Positions 40,985 to 53,526 of a DNA stretch of 64,000 nucleotides are shown one piece after another. The stretch's first letter is position 1. Every line of letters begins with the position of its first letter. The translations under genes and the position numbers were made by a program. A model generated the notes under the pieces. That model was not told where the DNA came from and ran no database searches. It worked only from the letters and a program-made list of their open reading frames with translations. The DNA comes from Hyphococcus sp. GTDB lineage: Bacteria > Pseudomonadota > Alphaproteobacteria > Caulobacterales > Parvularculaceae. The DNA lies in assembly GCA_021776415.1 (NCBI GenBank), contig JAJFFY010000081.1, forward strand, positions 1-64,000, given 5' to 3'.

Positions 40985-42580
40985 ATGGACAAGGTGCTGG
41001 ACATCAAAGATCTGCGCTTGACGATCAACGGCGACACAACCCTCAACGGCGTCAATCTCTCGCTGGCGGCAGGAAAAATTACCGGTCTGGTCGGTCGGTC
41101 CGGCTCCGGCAAGTCGATGACCGGGCTCGCCGCCCTCGGGCTGACGCCTGCGGGCTCAGTCCTCTCGGGCGCGATTATGTTAAACGGGCATAGCTTGTTT
41201 GATCTTTCAGAGCGTGAGATGTGCGCGCTGCGCGGGCGTGATTTGGCGATGATTTTTCAAGAGCCGATGACCGCGCTCAACCCGCTGCAAACTATTGCCA
41301 CGCAGATTGCCGAGACCATCACCATTCATGGAGACACACCGAAGGCGCAAGCCCTTGATGAGGCTATCGCCTTAATGCGCCGGGTCGGGCTCGACCCCGA
41401 TGTCATCTCTCCAGGACGGTTCCCGCACGAACTTTCCGGCGGCCAACGCCAACGGGTGATGATCGCGGCGGCAGTCGCCATGAAGCCGACCGTCTTGATC
41501 GCCGACGAGCCAACCACAGCGCTCGATGTCACCACCCAGGCGGAAATTTTGAATCTGCTGCGCCGGCTGGTCAAGGAAGACGAGATTGCGCTTTTGTTTA
41601 TCACCCATGATCTGGCGGTGATTTCAAATATGGCGGACGAGATCGCGGTGATGGACAAGGGCCGTATCGTTGACACCGACACGCCAGATAATTTTTTCAA
41701 AAAAGGGCTCGGCGGCGCCCTGTCTGGCCTTGTCATCCAGTCGACAAAGAAACGCCAGGCTCAGAAGTCCTCAGCCGACTTTGAGACCGTTGTAGAAGCG
41801 CGAGATATCGTTTGCGCCTATCCGACCGCCAGGCAAAATCTGTTTACGCCCGCACCGCCGGTTCGCGCGGTGAAAGGGGTCACTTTATCACTAAAGCGCG
41901 GCGAAAATCTTGGCCTGGTCGGCGAGTCCGGATGCGGCAAGTCTACGCTCGCCAGAGCACTGTTGGGATTGCAGCCGGTAAGTGAAGGCGCGGTCGAGAT
42001 CGACGGCGTAGGTTTTGCGTCCGTCGGCAAGGCGGCCATGCGATTGATGCGCAAAAAAATACAAATCGTCTTTCAAGATCCCTATTCGAGTTTTAACCCG
42101 CGCCACAAAGTCGGAAAAATTATTGGCGAGCCGTTTCACCTGTTTGACAAACTGCCAAGCGGCGCAGAGCAGCGCGAAATGATCAGCGATGTGCTGGCCT
42201 CTGTCGGTATGGAACCGACGGATATGGAAAAATACCCGCATGAGTTTTCTGGCGGCCAGCGCCAGCGGATAGCGATTGCACGCGCGCTGATTACCGAGCC
42301 GTCGGTTATCATCCTCGATGAAGCCACTTCCGCGCTCGATGTCGGGTCGCGCAACCGGGTGCTCAACTTGTTGATGGCCCTTTCCGATCAACGCGGCGTC
42401 AGCTATCTTTTTGTCACCCATGATATGACGATTATCCGGGACGTTACCGACCGGGTGCTGGTGATGAAGGATGGACAAATTGTTGAACAAGGCGCGACCA
42501 GCGACATACTGGGCCATCCCAGCCATGACTATTCGCGCAGCCTGATTGAGGCGACCCCAAAGATAAACTGGCCGCAATGA
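40985..42580 (+). CDS. duplicated ABC ATPase (DppD-DppF fusion)
   Basis: Two Walker A motifs (GRSGSGKS, GESGCGKS) and two signatures (LSGGQRQRV, FSGGQRQRI). Confidence 0.96.
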   Translation: MDKVLDIKDLRLTINGDTTLNGVNLSLAAGKITGLVGRSGSGKSMTGLAALGLTPAGSVLSGAIMLNGHSLFDLSEREMCALRGRDLAMIFQEPMTALNPLQTIATQIAETITIHGDTPKAQALDEAIALMRRVGLDPDVISPGRFPHELSGGQRQRVMIAAAVAMKPTVLIADEPTTALDVTTQAEILNLLRRLVKEDEIALLFITHDLAVISNMADEIAVMDKGRIVDTDTPDNFFKKGLGGALSGLVIQSTKKRQAQKSSADFETVVEARDIVCAYPTARQNLFTPAPPVRAVKGVTLSLKRGENLGLVGESGCGKSTLARALLGLQPVSEGAVEIDGVGFASVGKAAMRLMRKKIQIVFQDPYSSFNPRHKVGKIIGEPFHLFDKLPSGAEQREMISDVLASVGMEPTDMEKYPHEFSGGQRQRIAIARALITEPSVIILDEATSALDVGSRNRVLNLLMALSDQRGVSYLFVTHDMTIIRDVTDRVLVMKDGQIVEQGATSDILGHPSHDYSRSLIEATPKINWPQ

Positions 42581-42625
42581 GGCGGCGCATTATGATATAC
42601 GCAAATACATATCGGAGGCTCGCCA

Positions 42626-43615
42626 ATGCCCAAACCCGGCGCGCATAATCTCATCACCGACATTGCCGGCCTGACGGTTGGCAATGCGACGGATGAAAAA
42701 ATCAAAACCGGGGTCACGGTGTTACGCTGCCGCGAGCCATTTGTGGCGGCGGTTGATGTGCGCGGCGGCGCGCCCGGCGTTCGTGAGACCGATACGCTGG
42801 CGCCGGAGAACCTTGTGGGCCGCGTCGATGCGATTGTGCTGACCGGCGGTTCGGTGTTTGGTCTCGCCGCCGCCGACGGCGTCGCCAATGCATTGTCGCA
42901 TAGCGGCGTCGGTTTGAAACTTTCAGACGCCGGGCCGGCGATCCCCATCGTCCCGGCGGCGGTGCTCCATGATCTCGGCAATGACGGCGACAAAAACTGG
43001 GGGGCTATGTCACCTTACAACAAGCTGGGCGGGCAAGCGCTTGCCGCGGCGTCGGAAACATTTACGCTCGGCTCGGTCGGGGCTGGGCGCGGCGCCATGG
43101 CCGGTACCGTCAAAGGCGGCCTCGGCTCGGCGTCGATGGTCCTCAATGACGGCGTCATGGTTGGCGCGCTGGTCACGGCCAATCCGGTTGGCTCAGTATT
43201 CATGCCCGACGGCAAGACATTTTACGCCTGGCCGTGGGAGCAGGATGGAGAGTTCGGCGCGAGGCCTGTGCCGCAGGAACGCGATTGCGTCGGGCCAATC
43301 CCGCCACTGTCGCGGTTGGCGCAAACCACAAAACCGGGCGCCAATACCACCATCGCGATTGTCGCCACATCGGCGGCGCTTACCGGCGTTGAGGCCAAGC
43401 GCATCGCGATGATGGCCCATGACGGCATCGCCAGAGCCGTGCGGCCGGCGCATACGCCGCTCGATGGCGATATTGTTTTTGCAATTTCATCCGGGGCGCA
43501 GCCAATACCGGATGGAGCCGATGCGTTTCGGCCGATGATGCTCGCCGAGATTGGCGCCGCCGCCGCCGACTGTCTCGCCCGGGCGACCGCGCGCGCGGTT
43601 TACGAAGCGACCTAG
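42626..43615 (+). CDS. P1 family peptidase (DmpA/BapA-type aminopeptidase)
   Basis: NLITDIAGLTVGNATDEKIKTGVTVLRC...VDVRGGAPGVRETDTL...VLTGGSVFGLAAADGV. Confidence 0.94.
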   Translation: MPKPGAHNLITDIAGLTVGNATDEKIKTGVTVLRCREPFVAAVDVRGGAPGVRETDTLAPENLVGRVDAIVLTGGSVFGLAAADGVANALSHSGVGLKLSDAGPAIPIVPAAVLHDLGNDGDKNWGAMSPYNKLGGQALAAASETFTLGSVGAGRGAMAGTVKGGLGSASMVLNDGVMVGALVTANPVGSVFMPDGKTFYAWPWEQDGEFGARPVPQERDCVGPIPPLSRLAQTTKPGANTTIAIVATSAALTGVEAKRIAMMAHDGIARAVRPAHTPLDGDIVFAISSGAQPIPDGADAFRPMMLAEIGAAAADCLARATARAVYEAT

Positions 43616-43713
43616 CGTTAACCAACTTGCCCGTGAAATAACGAATTTCATCGGCGCCGCCGGTTCTCGGCCTGTTCCTTGAATATTAAGGAGCAGAAGC
43701 GGAACCCAAGCCC

Positions 43714-45093
43714 ATGCGCGACGTCATTCTTATCGGTTTTATCGCGTTGTGTCTCGCAACGGCGATCCGCTATCCCTTTGCGGGGCTGTTAACCTGGGCC
43801 TGGTTTACCATAATGACGCCGCATCAGGCCGCCTTCGGCGTCTTTGGCCTCCCCCTCAATCTTATCATCGCGGCGGTAACCATCACCGCCTATGTGCTTT
43901 CAAACGAGATCTCGCGCTTCAAAGTCGATGCGATCACCGGGCTCATACTGGTGTTTGCCGGCTGGCTGACGCTGTCGCAACTCTTCTCACTCGATCCGCA
44001 AAATTCTGAGCCCTATTTCGAGCGGATGATTAAAACCCTGATCTTCGTTCTCCTCTGCATCCAGATGGCGACCGACAAGCTGCGCTTTAACGCGCTGGTC
44101 TGGATCGTCGTGCTCGGCGTCGGGTTCTTCGCCGCCAAGGGCGCGGCGTTCACCTTCGCAACGTTCGGCGCCTATCGCGTGCAGGGGCTGGCGCAGACAG
44201 TTCTTGAAGATAACAACCATTTCGGTATTGCCGTCGCGACCATCCTGCCGCTGATCTTATACTTACGCGGTCAAGTGTCAGGCCTGTGGCTGCGCCGGGG
44301 TTTGCTGGCTTTGTTTTGCCTGTCGATTGTCGCGATCATCGGCACTCATTCGCGCGGCGCCTTTCTGGCGCTTCTGGCTTTTGGCGGTGTCTTCTGGTGG
44401 GGATCAAAATATAAAGTTTCAATTGTCGCTGGGCTCGCCCTGTTGATGATCCCGACCATCGCCTTCATGCCGGCCAAATGGACCGAACGCATGAGTACGA
44501 TTGGCGAGGCGACGCAAGACGCCTCGTTCATGGGTCGGGTCGACGCCTGGGTGATCAACACCAAGCTGGCGCAGGAAAACCCGTTCACCGGCGCCGGGCT
44601 TCGCAATTCCTATCAGCCAGATATCGCCAAAGAGGTGGATGCAAAACGCGCGCAAAGCGCAAAGGCGGCGCACAGTATCTATTTTGAAATCCTGGGCGGC
44701 GCGGGTTTTGTCGGGCTGGCCTTCTACCTTTCGATTTTTGCCGCCGCATTTATCGGCGCCAGGCGGGTTCTGTCTGCAAAAGCCGCCGCCCCCGCATTGG
44801 CGCCATGGCAATCGGAGTTTGCGCGCTACGCACAAATATCATTGATGGTGTTTATGGTCGGCGGCGCCTCGACATCTATGGAAATGTGGGACGGTTATTG
44901 GATTGTCATCGCGCTGATGGCCGCCCTGACGAGGATGAGCCAGACCAGCGCACGGACCGGTGCAGCTCTGGAGCAGGCGCGCAGAACCTCGTGGCGACAA
45001 CAACAACGAATTAGAGGCGTTATGGCCCGCCAAACAGCCAGCAGCCTTACGGCTTCTGCGTCGCAAAGGCTGGGCCGGTCTGATCATTACTGA
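43714..45093 (+). CDS. O-antigen ligase-like; putative exosortase A-associated O-glycosylation ligase
   Basis: Multi-TM; MTPHQAAFGVFGLPLN, GTHSRGAFLAL, HSIYFEILGGAGFVGLAFYL. Confidence 0.83.
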   Translation: MRDVILIGFIALCLATAIRYPFAGLLTWAWFTIMTPHQAAFGVFGLPLNLIIAAVTITAYVLSNEISRFKVDAITGLILVFAGWLTLSQLFSLDPQNSEPYFERMIKTLIFVLLCIQMATDKLRFNALVWIVVLGVGFFAAKGAAFTFATFGAYRVQGLAQTVLEDNNHFGIAVATILPLILYLRGQVSGLWLRRGLLALFCLSIVAIIGTHSRGAFLALLAFGGVFWWGSKYKVSIVAGLALLMIPTIAFMPAKWTERMSTIGEATQDASFMGRVDAWVINTKLAQENPFTGAGLRNSYQPDIAKEVDAKRAQSAKAAHSIYFEILGGAGFVGLAFYLSIFAAAFIGARRVLSAKAAAPALAPWQSEFARYAQISLMVFMVGGASTSMEMWDGYWIVIALMAALTRMSQTSARTGAALEQARRTSWRQQQRIRGVMARQTASSLTASASQRLGRSDHY

Positions 45094-46042
45094 CGGTATT
45101 GTCGCTCGCAACACGCAGCAAGCTCGGCGCCGACGACAAATCATCGGGTTGCTTATCCTGGTCCGGGCATTCCCCGCCAACTTCAACCTGAATGGTCGAA
45201 TGATGGATGTCGTATTTCTGATCGAGATATTGCTTGGCGGCGGCAAGCGCAGCGGCGGCGTCGGCGGCGTTATCCACGCACGCATGAAGCGTCAGCCGCG
45301 GCTGGTCTGGCGTAATCTGCGAGATCTGAACGTGATGGACGTTGCGGATCAAGGGCGATGCTTTTTTTAGCCCTTCGGCAAGCTCGGCAACGTCAATATC
45401 TGACGGCGCGCCCTCCAGCAAAATGAAGCCGGATTCGCGCACCAGACGAAATGCGGAGACGCCAATCAAGCATGCAACCAGCAACGACAATAGCGGGTCA
45501 ATCTGCATCCAGCCGGTAGTCCAGATAACGACAGCGGCAATGATGGCGGCGACCGATCCCATCAGATCGCCGATCACATGTAACAGCGCGCCGCGCATAT
45601 TAAGATCGCGCTCGCCCGGCGAATGTAGAATGAAAAACGCAACCACATTGGCGGCAAGGCCAATGACCGCGACCCCCAACATCAACGGCGCGTCAACCTC
45701 AATCGGATTGAGCGATCGCCGGATCGCCTCAAACACAATCCACGCCAGCAACACCGCCATCAAAATGCCGTTGACAAAAGCGGACAGAACCTGAGCCCGG
45801 CGATAACCAAAATGTAATTTTTTATCCGCCGGGCGAGCGGCCAGCAATTGTGCGCTGGCGGCCAGCGCCAGGGCGAAGCCATCCGTCAGCATGTGGGTCG
45901 CATCGGCCAATAAAGCCAGCGATCCTGACAATACTCCGCCAATAATCTCGACGAGCATAAAGACAACGATAACGCCCAAAGCCCACAAAAGGCGGCGAGT
46001 ATTGTTGTTTTCTTTCAACTGGTGGTGGTCGCAATCAGCCAC
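45047..46042 (-). CDS. cation diffusion facilitator (CDF) transporter
   Basis: SLALLADATHMLTDGFALALA (HxxxD), LLHVIGDLMGSVAAI. Confidence 0.95.
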   Translation of the reverse strand: MADCDHHQLKENNNTRRLLWALGVIVVFMLVEIIGGVLSGSLALLADATHMLTDGFALALAASAQLLAARPADKKLHFGYRRAQVLSAFVNGILMAVLLAWIVFEAIRRSLNPIEVDAPLMLGVAVIGLAANVVAFFILHSPGERDLNMRGALLHVIGDLMGSVAAIIAAVVIWTTGWMQIDPLLSLLVACLIGVSAFRLVRESGFILLEGAPSDIDVAELAEGLKKASPLIRNVHHVQISQITPDQPRLTLHACVDNAADAAAALAAAKQYLDQKYDIHHSTIQVEVGGECPDQDKQPDDLSSAPSLLRVASDNTVSNDQTGPAFATQKP

Positions 46043-46190
46043 ACGCCCGTCCTGTTATTTCGTTGCCGATGTTCAGGTATTACCTTCGCTGGACAATACT
46101 CCGCCTTGTTCGCGAAGGGCAAGCAACCTGCACAATCGACACGGGAATATCTGCATTTGAGCAATTTTCATAACGTTCTTTTAACCGGTA

Positions 46191-46214
46191 AAAATAGTGA
46201 CGTGATAACATTTT
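46191..46214. promoter_or_regulatory. candidate Zur/Fur-type operator (degenerate dyad) between CDF and ZIP genes
   Basis: AAAATAGTGAC-GT-GATAACATTTT. Confidence 0.35.
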
Positions 46215-46286
46215 AATTGCTATCTTGCCTCTTTGGGACCATTGCCAATGGCGACGGTCGCACGCGCCTTGAAGGGATAACGCATT

Positions 46287-47036
46287 TTGTTTGGGGAATT
46301 GCAGGCCATTCCTGGCTTGGGGGCAAGTATTGTTGCCGCCGCTATAAGCCTGGCCGGCGTTATGGCGATCGCCGCGTTTGGCGCGGCGGCCCAGCGTAAC
46401 AGCGCCTATATTTCCGCCTTCGCAGTTGGATTGCTTACCGTCAGCGTCTTGTTTCATTTACTGCTTGAAGCACTCAACATTTCGTTCAATGCACTCGGTT
46501 GGGTTGCTGGCGGGTTTGCCTTGATGGTGCTTATCGGAATCAGTGTTCAGACCGCCGTCAACCGCCGCGCAGACGGCGCCGCCCTCACCTTCGGCTATGC
46601 GTCCATTATCGCCCTTGCAGCACATTCGACCCTCGACGGATTTATTTATGCGGCGGCTTTCCAGAACGAGACCTTTACCGGCTGGCTGGCTGTTGGCGGT
46701 TTGTTGTTTCATGAATTTCCCGAAGGCGTCATCGCGTTCTTTCTGTTGAGCGAGGCGGGAATGCGGCGGGCAAGCGCAACCTTGCTGGCGTTTTTTGCCG
46801 CAGGCGGAACAACCGTACTCGGAACATTAGGCGCCAGCTCGCTCCTGGACACAGCTGAGGTTATTCCGATGACAGCATTGTTGGGCGGCGCGGCGGGCGC
46901 TTTGTCCTATGTATTAATCTTTCACCTCGCGCCCCACGCACTCAAGGCGCCAAGCAAAGGTGGCTTTAGAGCCGTCAGCTTTGGCGTTGTGATTGGCGTC
47001 ATTGGCGTGATTTTAAATACGTTTGGCGGGTACTGA
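46287..47036 (+). CDS. ZIP family metal transporter (TTG start)
   Basis: ALAAHSTLDGFIYA and LLFHEFPEGVIAFFLL (HExPEG motif). Confidence 0.88.
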   Translation: MFGELQAIPGLGASIVAAAISLAGVMAIAAFGAAAQRNSAYISAFAVGLLTVSVLFHLLLEALNISFNALGWVAGGFALMVLIGISVQTAVNRRADGAALTFGYASIIALAAHSTLDGFIYAAAFQNETFTGWLAVGGLLFHEFPEGVIAFFLLSEAGMRRASATLLAFFAAGGTTVLGTLGASSLLDTAEVIPMTALLGGAAGALSYVLIFHLAPHALKAPSKGGFRAVSFGVVIGVIGVILNTFGGY

Positions 47037-47069
47037 CTGGGCGCCAAATGATCGCGTCAGCCAAAAAAC

Positions 47070-47840
47070 CTATTTGCCTTTGAAAACCGGTTGGCGCTTT
47101 TGAAGCAACGCCATTGCGCCCTCAACGCAATCTTCCGTCGTGATCGCCGTGCGCTGAACCATCGCCTCGAACGCCATGGCGTTGCGAAGTTCTGATTGGG
47201 CGGCGGCGCGGAAGGTGCGCTTTGTCAGCGCCATCGCCATCGGCGCCCGCTGCGTTAAGGACTGCGCCCATTCGAGCGCATTTTCTAAAACCTGCGCGCC
47301 CGCAACCGTCCGATTAACAAGACCCCATTCGAGCGCGCGCGCAGCGTCGATTTTTTCAGCCTCGATAGCGAGCTGGTAGGCTCTGGCGTAACCAATCTGT
47401 TGGGTCAGCAACAATGACAGGCCGCCATCGGGGACCAGTCCGATATTCGCGAACGCGCTCATCAGATAGGCGTCCTCGCCCATGACGCGCAGATCGCAGG
47501 TCAGCGCGAGCGTCATGCCGATCCCGGCGGCGGGGCCGTTAATCGCAGCGATCACTGGTTTTGGCATGGTCGCGATCGCACTCAAAAACCCGCCATATTC
47601 GGTATTGAGGATGTCTTCGACATTATATTTGTCGTTGACCACGCTGATATCGGCGCCGGCGGAAAACCCTCGCCTGGCGCCGGTTATAACGACAGCGCGA
47701 ATGTCCGCATCAGCCGAAGCACGTTGGGTTGCGTCCATCAATTCCAGGCGCATCTCCCGGTTAAACGCATTCAGCTTGTCCGGGCGGCTCAACGTAATCA
47801 GGCATACGCCGTCGCTCGGTGTTTCATAATTGACCGTCAT
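47070..47840 (-). CDS. enoyl-CoA hydratase/isomerase family protein
   Basis: RPDKLNAFNREMRLEL, AVVITGARRGFSAGADIS, AINGPAAGIGMTLAL. Confidence 0.93.
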   Translation of the reverse strand: MTVNYETPSDGVCLITLSRPDKLNAFNREMRLELMDATQRASADADIRAVVITGARRGFSAGADISVVNDKYNVEDILNTEYGGFLSAIATMPKPVIAAINGPAAGIGMTLALTCDLRVMGEDAYLMSAFANIGLVPDGGLSLLLTQQIGYARAYQLAIEAEKIDAARALEWGLVNRTVAGAQVLENALEWAQSLTQRAPMAMALTKRTFRAAAQSELRNAMAFEAMVQRTAITTEDCVEGAMALLQKRQPVFKGK

Positions 47841-47891
47841 AGGGCATCTCCCGAGGCTGGTTCATCGGCGCTGTAAAGCGGAAGCGTCCCG

Positions 47892-48344
47892 CTAGTCTTC
47901 ACCTACGCTGCGGAACGAAATAATTTTCGTCGGGTTCTCAGGCGGCTCGCCGCGCGCGGCTTCATCGACATGTTCCATGCCTTCAACGACCTTACCCCAG
48001 GCCGTATACTGACCATCCAGAAAAGACGCATCATCAAAGCAGATGAAAAACTGGCTGTCGCCACTGTCAGGGTCTTGCGCGCGCGCCATCGAGCATATGC
48101 CGCGCTGATGATTGGTGTCGTTGAATTCCGCTTCAATCTTTTCGCCGGAACCGCCGGTTCCATCGCCGCGCGGACAGCCGCATTGCGCCATAAAGCCTTC
48201 AATGACGCGGTGAAAAGTCAGGCCATCGTAAAAGCCATCATCCGCCAGCTGTTTTATCCGCGCAATATGCCCGGGGGCTTTGTCTGCAAAGGTCTCAATC
48301 GTGACGTCGCCGGTGTCTAGTTTCAATATCAGCCTGTCGCTCAT
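47892..48344 (-). CDS. cyclophilin-type peptidylprolyl isomerase (cytosolic)
   Basis: GLTFHRVIEGFMAQCGCPRGDGTGG...SQFFICFDDASFLDGQYTAWGKVVEGMEHVD. Confidence 0.94.
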   Translation of the reverse strand: MSDRLILKLDTGDVTIETFADKAPGHIARIKQLADDGFYDGLTFHRVIEGFMAQCGCPRGDGTGGSGEKIEAEFNDTNHQRGICSMARAQDPDSGDSQFFICFDDASFLDGQYTAWGKVVEGMEHVDEAARGEPPENPTKIISFRSVGED

Positions 48345-49255
48345 CTCTCAATTTCTCCGTTGATGCGCGCCGGAATTTTGATTTCGCATATGTCTTTAAC
48401 AAAGCCGGTGTCATCAACATCGCCGCGCGCTTTAATATATCTCATAAATGTCTCGCTATTGGTGCGCATCACTTCTACCTCGCGGCGATCAGCATCCGGC
48501 ACATCGGCGGCAACACGAACCCGCATGATCGGCGTAGGACGCGTCGGCGGCTCACCCCTGGCGATGCGGCGGCTGGCTTCAAACCCGTCAACAATCCATC
48601 CCCATGCTGTGTATCGCCGGTCAAGATTGAGACGAGCGTCGCCGATCATCAGGAAGAACTGGCTGTTGGCGCTGTTTGGGTCTCCCGTGCGGGCCATCGA
48701 CATGGTCCCCGGACAATGCAGCGGCCACAAATCTACGTGCCGGTCAGCCTTGAAGGCGCGCAGCTCCTCCGGCTGGGCCCCGAATGGCATGCCGTTGATG
48801 AAGCCTACCCTTGGCGCAACACGGTCGCGGCCAATTTCTACAAATTCGTCCGTATCCGATGTATCGCGCGAAAATTCCGCAATGAGGTCGGGAAGCTCAG
48901 AGCCGCCGGCGCCGGTCCCCGCCGGGTCGCCGCCCTGGGCCATAAATCCTTCTATCACCCGGTGGAAACTGAGCCCGTTGTAAAACCCGTCCCGGACCAG
49001 CGTTTTTATCTGCTTAACATGGCCCGGCGCGAAGTCAGCTCTGAGCTCAATAATGACCAACCCCGCCGGCAGGTCCATATAGATGGTATTTTCAGGGTCG
49101 ATCTTGCGCCAAACCGTTTCCGGCGCAGCTTCAATGATCTGCGCGGGTGTTAGAGTTTCCGCCGGTTCATCCTTAGCGCTGGCGCCCGTCGTCGCCATGC
49201 CCGCCGCCAATATCATCACGCTGCACGCGCTCAGCACTACTCGCCGAATACTCAT
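48341..49255 (-). CDS. cyclophilin-type peptidylprolyl isomerase (exported)
   Basis: Signal peptide; GLSFHRVIEGFMAQGGDPAGTGAGG...NSQFFLMIGDARLNLDRRYTAWGWIVDG. Confidence 0.92.
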   Translation of the reverse strand: MSIRRVVLSACSVMILAAGMATTGASAKDEPAETLTPAQIIEAAPETVWRKIDPENTIYMDLPAGLVIIELRADFAPGHVKQIKTLVRDGFYNGLSFHRVIEGFMAQGGDPAGTGAGGSELPDLIAEFSRDTSDTDEFVEIGRDRVAPRVGFINGMPFGAQPEELRAFKADRHVDLWPLHCPGTMSMARTGDPNSANSQFFLMIGDARLNLDRRYTAWGWIVDGFEASRRIARGEPPTRPTPIMRVRVAADVPDADRREVEVMRTNSETFMRYIKARGDVDDTGFVKDICEIKIPARINGEIER

Positions 49256-49330
49256 CAACAAACTCCTTCCGGCTTTTTCGCCCGGCCCAATCGGCCCGAC
49301 GCCTACCGCTTCTTGCAAGCCACCAGCCCG

Positions 49331-49817
49331 TTAAAACTTATCTCGAAGTCTCTTTGCCACATGAACGGGAACGAATGTATCAATATTTCCGCCAAGGCGG
49401 GCAATTTCTTTGACCAGGCGCGAGGCGATTGACTGATAGCGCGCATCCGCCATCAAAAACACCGTTTCAATCTCGTCATTGAGCGCCTGGTTCATGCCGA
49501 CCATCTGAAATTCATATTCAAAGTCGGAGACCGCACGGAGACCGCGAATGATGATCGAGGCGCCGACATCTTCGGCGAATTTCATCAGCAGGATTTCAAA
49601 CGGCGTCACCCGGATCGGCACGCCGCTGGCTTTTGTAATCCTGGCTGCTTCCTGTTCGGCCATGCCGACACGCTCTTCAAGCGAGAAGAGCGGGTTTTTA
49701 TCGCGGTTGATGGCGACGCCGATGACCAGCTCGTCAACCAGCTTCACCGCCCGCTCGATCAGATCGCCATGCCCCCTTGTCAGGGGGTCAAAAGTGCCGG
49801 GATAAAGTCCTATGCGC

Positions 49818-49825
<8 letters not shown>
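49331..49825 (-). CDS. coaD: pantetheine-phosphate adenylyltransferase
   Basis: [43 protein letters not shown]. Confidence 0.97.
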
Positions 49826-52622
<2,797 letters not shown>

Positions 52623-52772
52623 GCGGGGAACCTTCCGGAATCAGATGGGAAATTTAGCGTCTCGCTTAGCATTGGGCCCCGCCAAAGCCAAGCATTTGCG
52701 CGCGTTTCCGGTCGGTTTATTCCCTGCCCGTCATGGGCTATAATCAATTGCTGTCGTTGCCTGGGGAAAACT

Positions 52773-53396
52773 GTGAGCCGGATTAGAAAATTACTATTAA
52801 TTACAACTGGTTCCGTGCTGGCGCTGAGCGCCTGCGGGAATGGCGGCGAAAACGCCACGGCGCAAGGGGCCGGCGCCGCCTTGCTGGACGAGCTTGCGCC
52901 CGCCAGTTGGGCTGACGCCGCCGGGCAGTTTATCGGCGTCGATGGTGCGCCAATGGGCCATGTGGTGCTCACCAACACCCCCCGCGCGGGCGTGTTGATG
53001 CGCGTCGATCTCGCCGGCATTAGCGAGGGCTGGCACGCGCTGCATTTACACAAAGTCGGTAATTGCAGTGACTACGCAGACGGCTTTAAAGCCTCCGGCA
53101 GCCATGTTGATCCCGATGATCAGCCGCACGGGCTGTTGAACATCTACGGGCCGGAACGCGCCGATATGCCGAATATTTATGCCGGCGCCGACGGGCGTGC
53201 AACGGCGGAGCTGTTTAACGGAACCGTGGCGTTGTTCGCCAGCGAAGCCAGCGCCGCAGAGGCCGGTCCGTTTCCACTTTTTGATGATGACGGTTTTGCC
53301 ATCATTATTCACGAGAGCGCCGATGATCATACGACGCAGCCGATCGGCGGCGCCGGAAAACGCATTGCCTGCGCGGCGATTAGCGGGGCGGGATAG
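52773..53396 (+). CDS. sodC: Cu-Zn superoxide dismutase-like lipoprotein (atypical Zn site)
   Basis: GTG start, lipobox LSAC, ALHLHKVGNCS, GSHVDPDDQPHG, IIIHESADDHTTQPIGGAGKRIACAAI. Confidence 0.88.
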   Translation: MSRIRKLLLITTGSVLALSACGNGGENATAQGAGAALLDELAPASWADAAGQFIGVDGAPMGHVVLTNTPRAGVLMRVDLAGISEGWHALHLHKVGNCSDYADGFKASGSHVDPDDQPHGLLNIYGPERADMPNIYAGADGRATAELFNGTVALFASEASAAEAGPFPLFDDDGFAIIIHESADDHTTQPIGGAGKRIACAAISGAG

Positions 53397-53397
53397 A

Positions 53398-53502
53398 TGG
53401 AGCGTGTTCACAAAAAGCATGAGCGGTTTTTGGTTTCGAACACGCGACCGATCAAGAATCTAGACAGCGTTCTTGATTTGATAAAAAGCGAACGCAGTCT
53501 AG
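53398..53502 (+). repeat. two-hairpin interspersed repeat, copy E
   Basis: GGAGCGTGTTC-ACAAAAAGCATGAGCGGTTTTTGG-TTTCGAACACGC-GACCGATCAAGAATCTAGAC-AGCGTTC...GAACGCAGTCTAG. Confidence 0.88.
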
Positions 53503-53526
53503 GTGTCTTTTGAGTAGGGGAATATC

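Noticed and set aside
41891-42577. Long antisense ORFs inside real genes (also 53452..54489, 35153..35743, 11345..12109, 51615..52274)
   Set aside because: Opposite strand of well-recognised genes, no recognisable domains; expected in high-GC DNA.
45936-46105. 14-bp repeat GACAATACTCCGCC inside the CDF gene and in its upstream region
   Set aside because: Only two copies, no dyad or spacing pattern; may be chance or a small local duplication.
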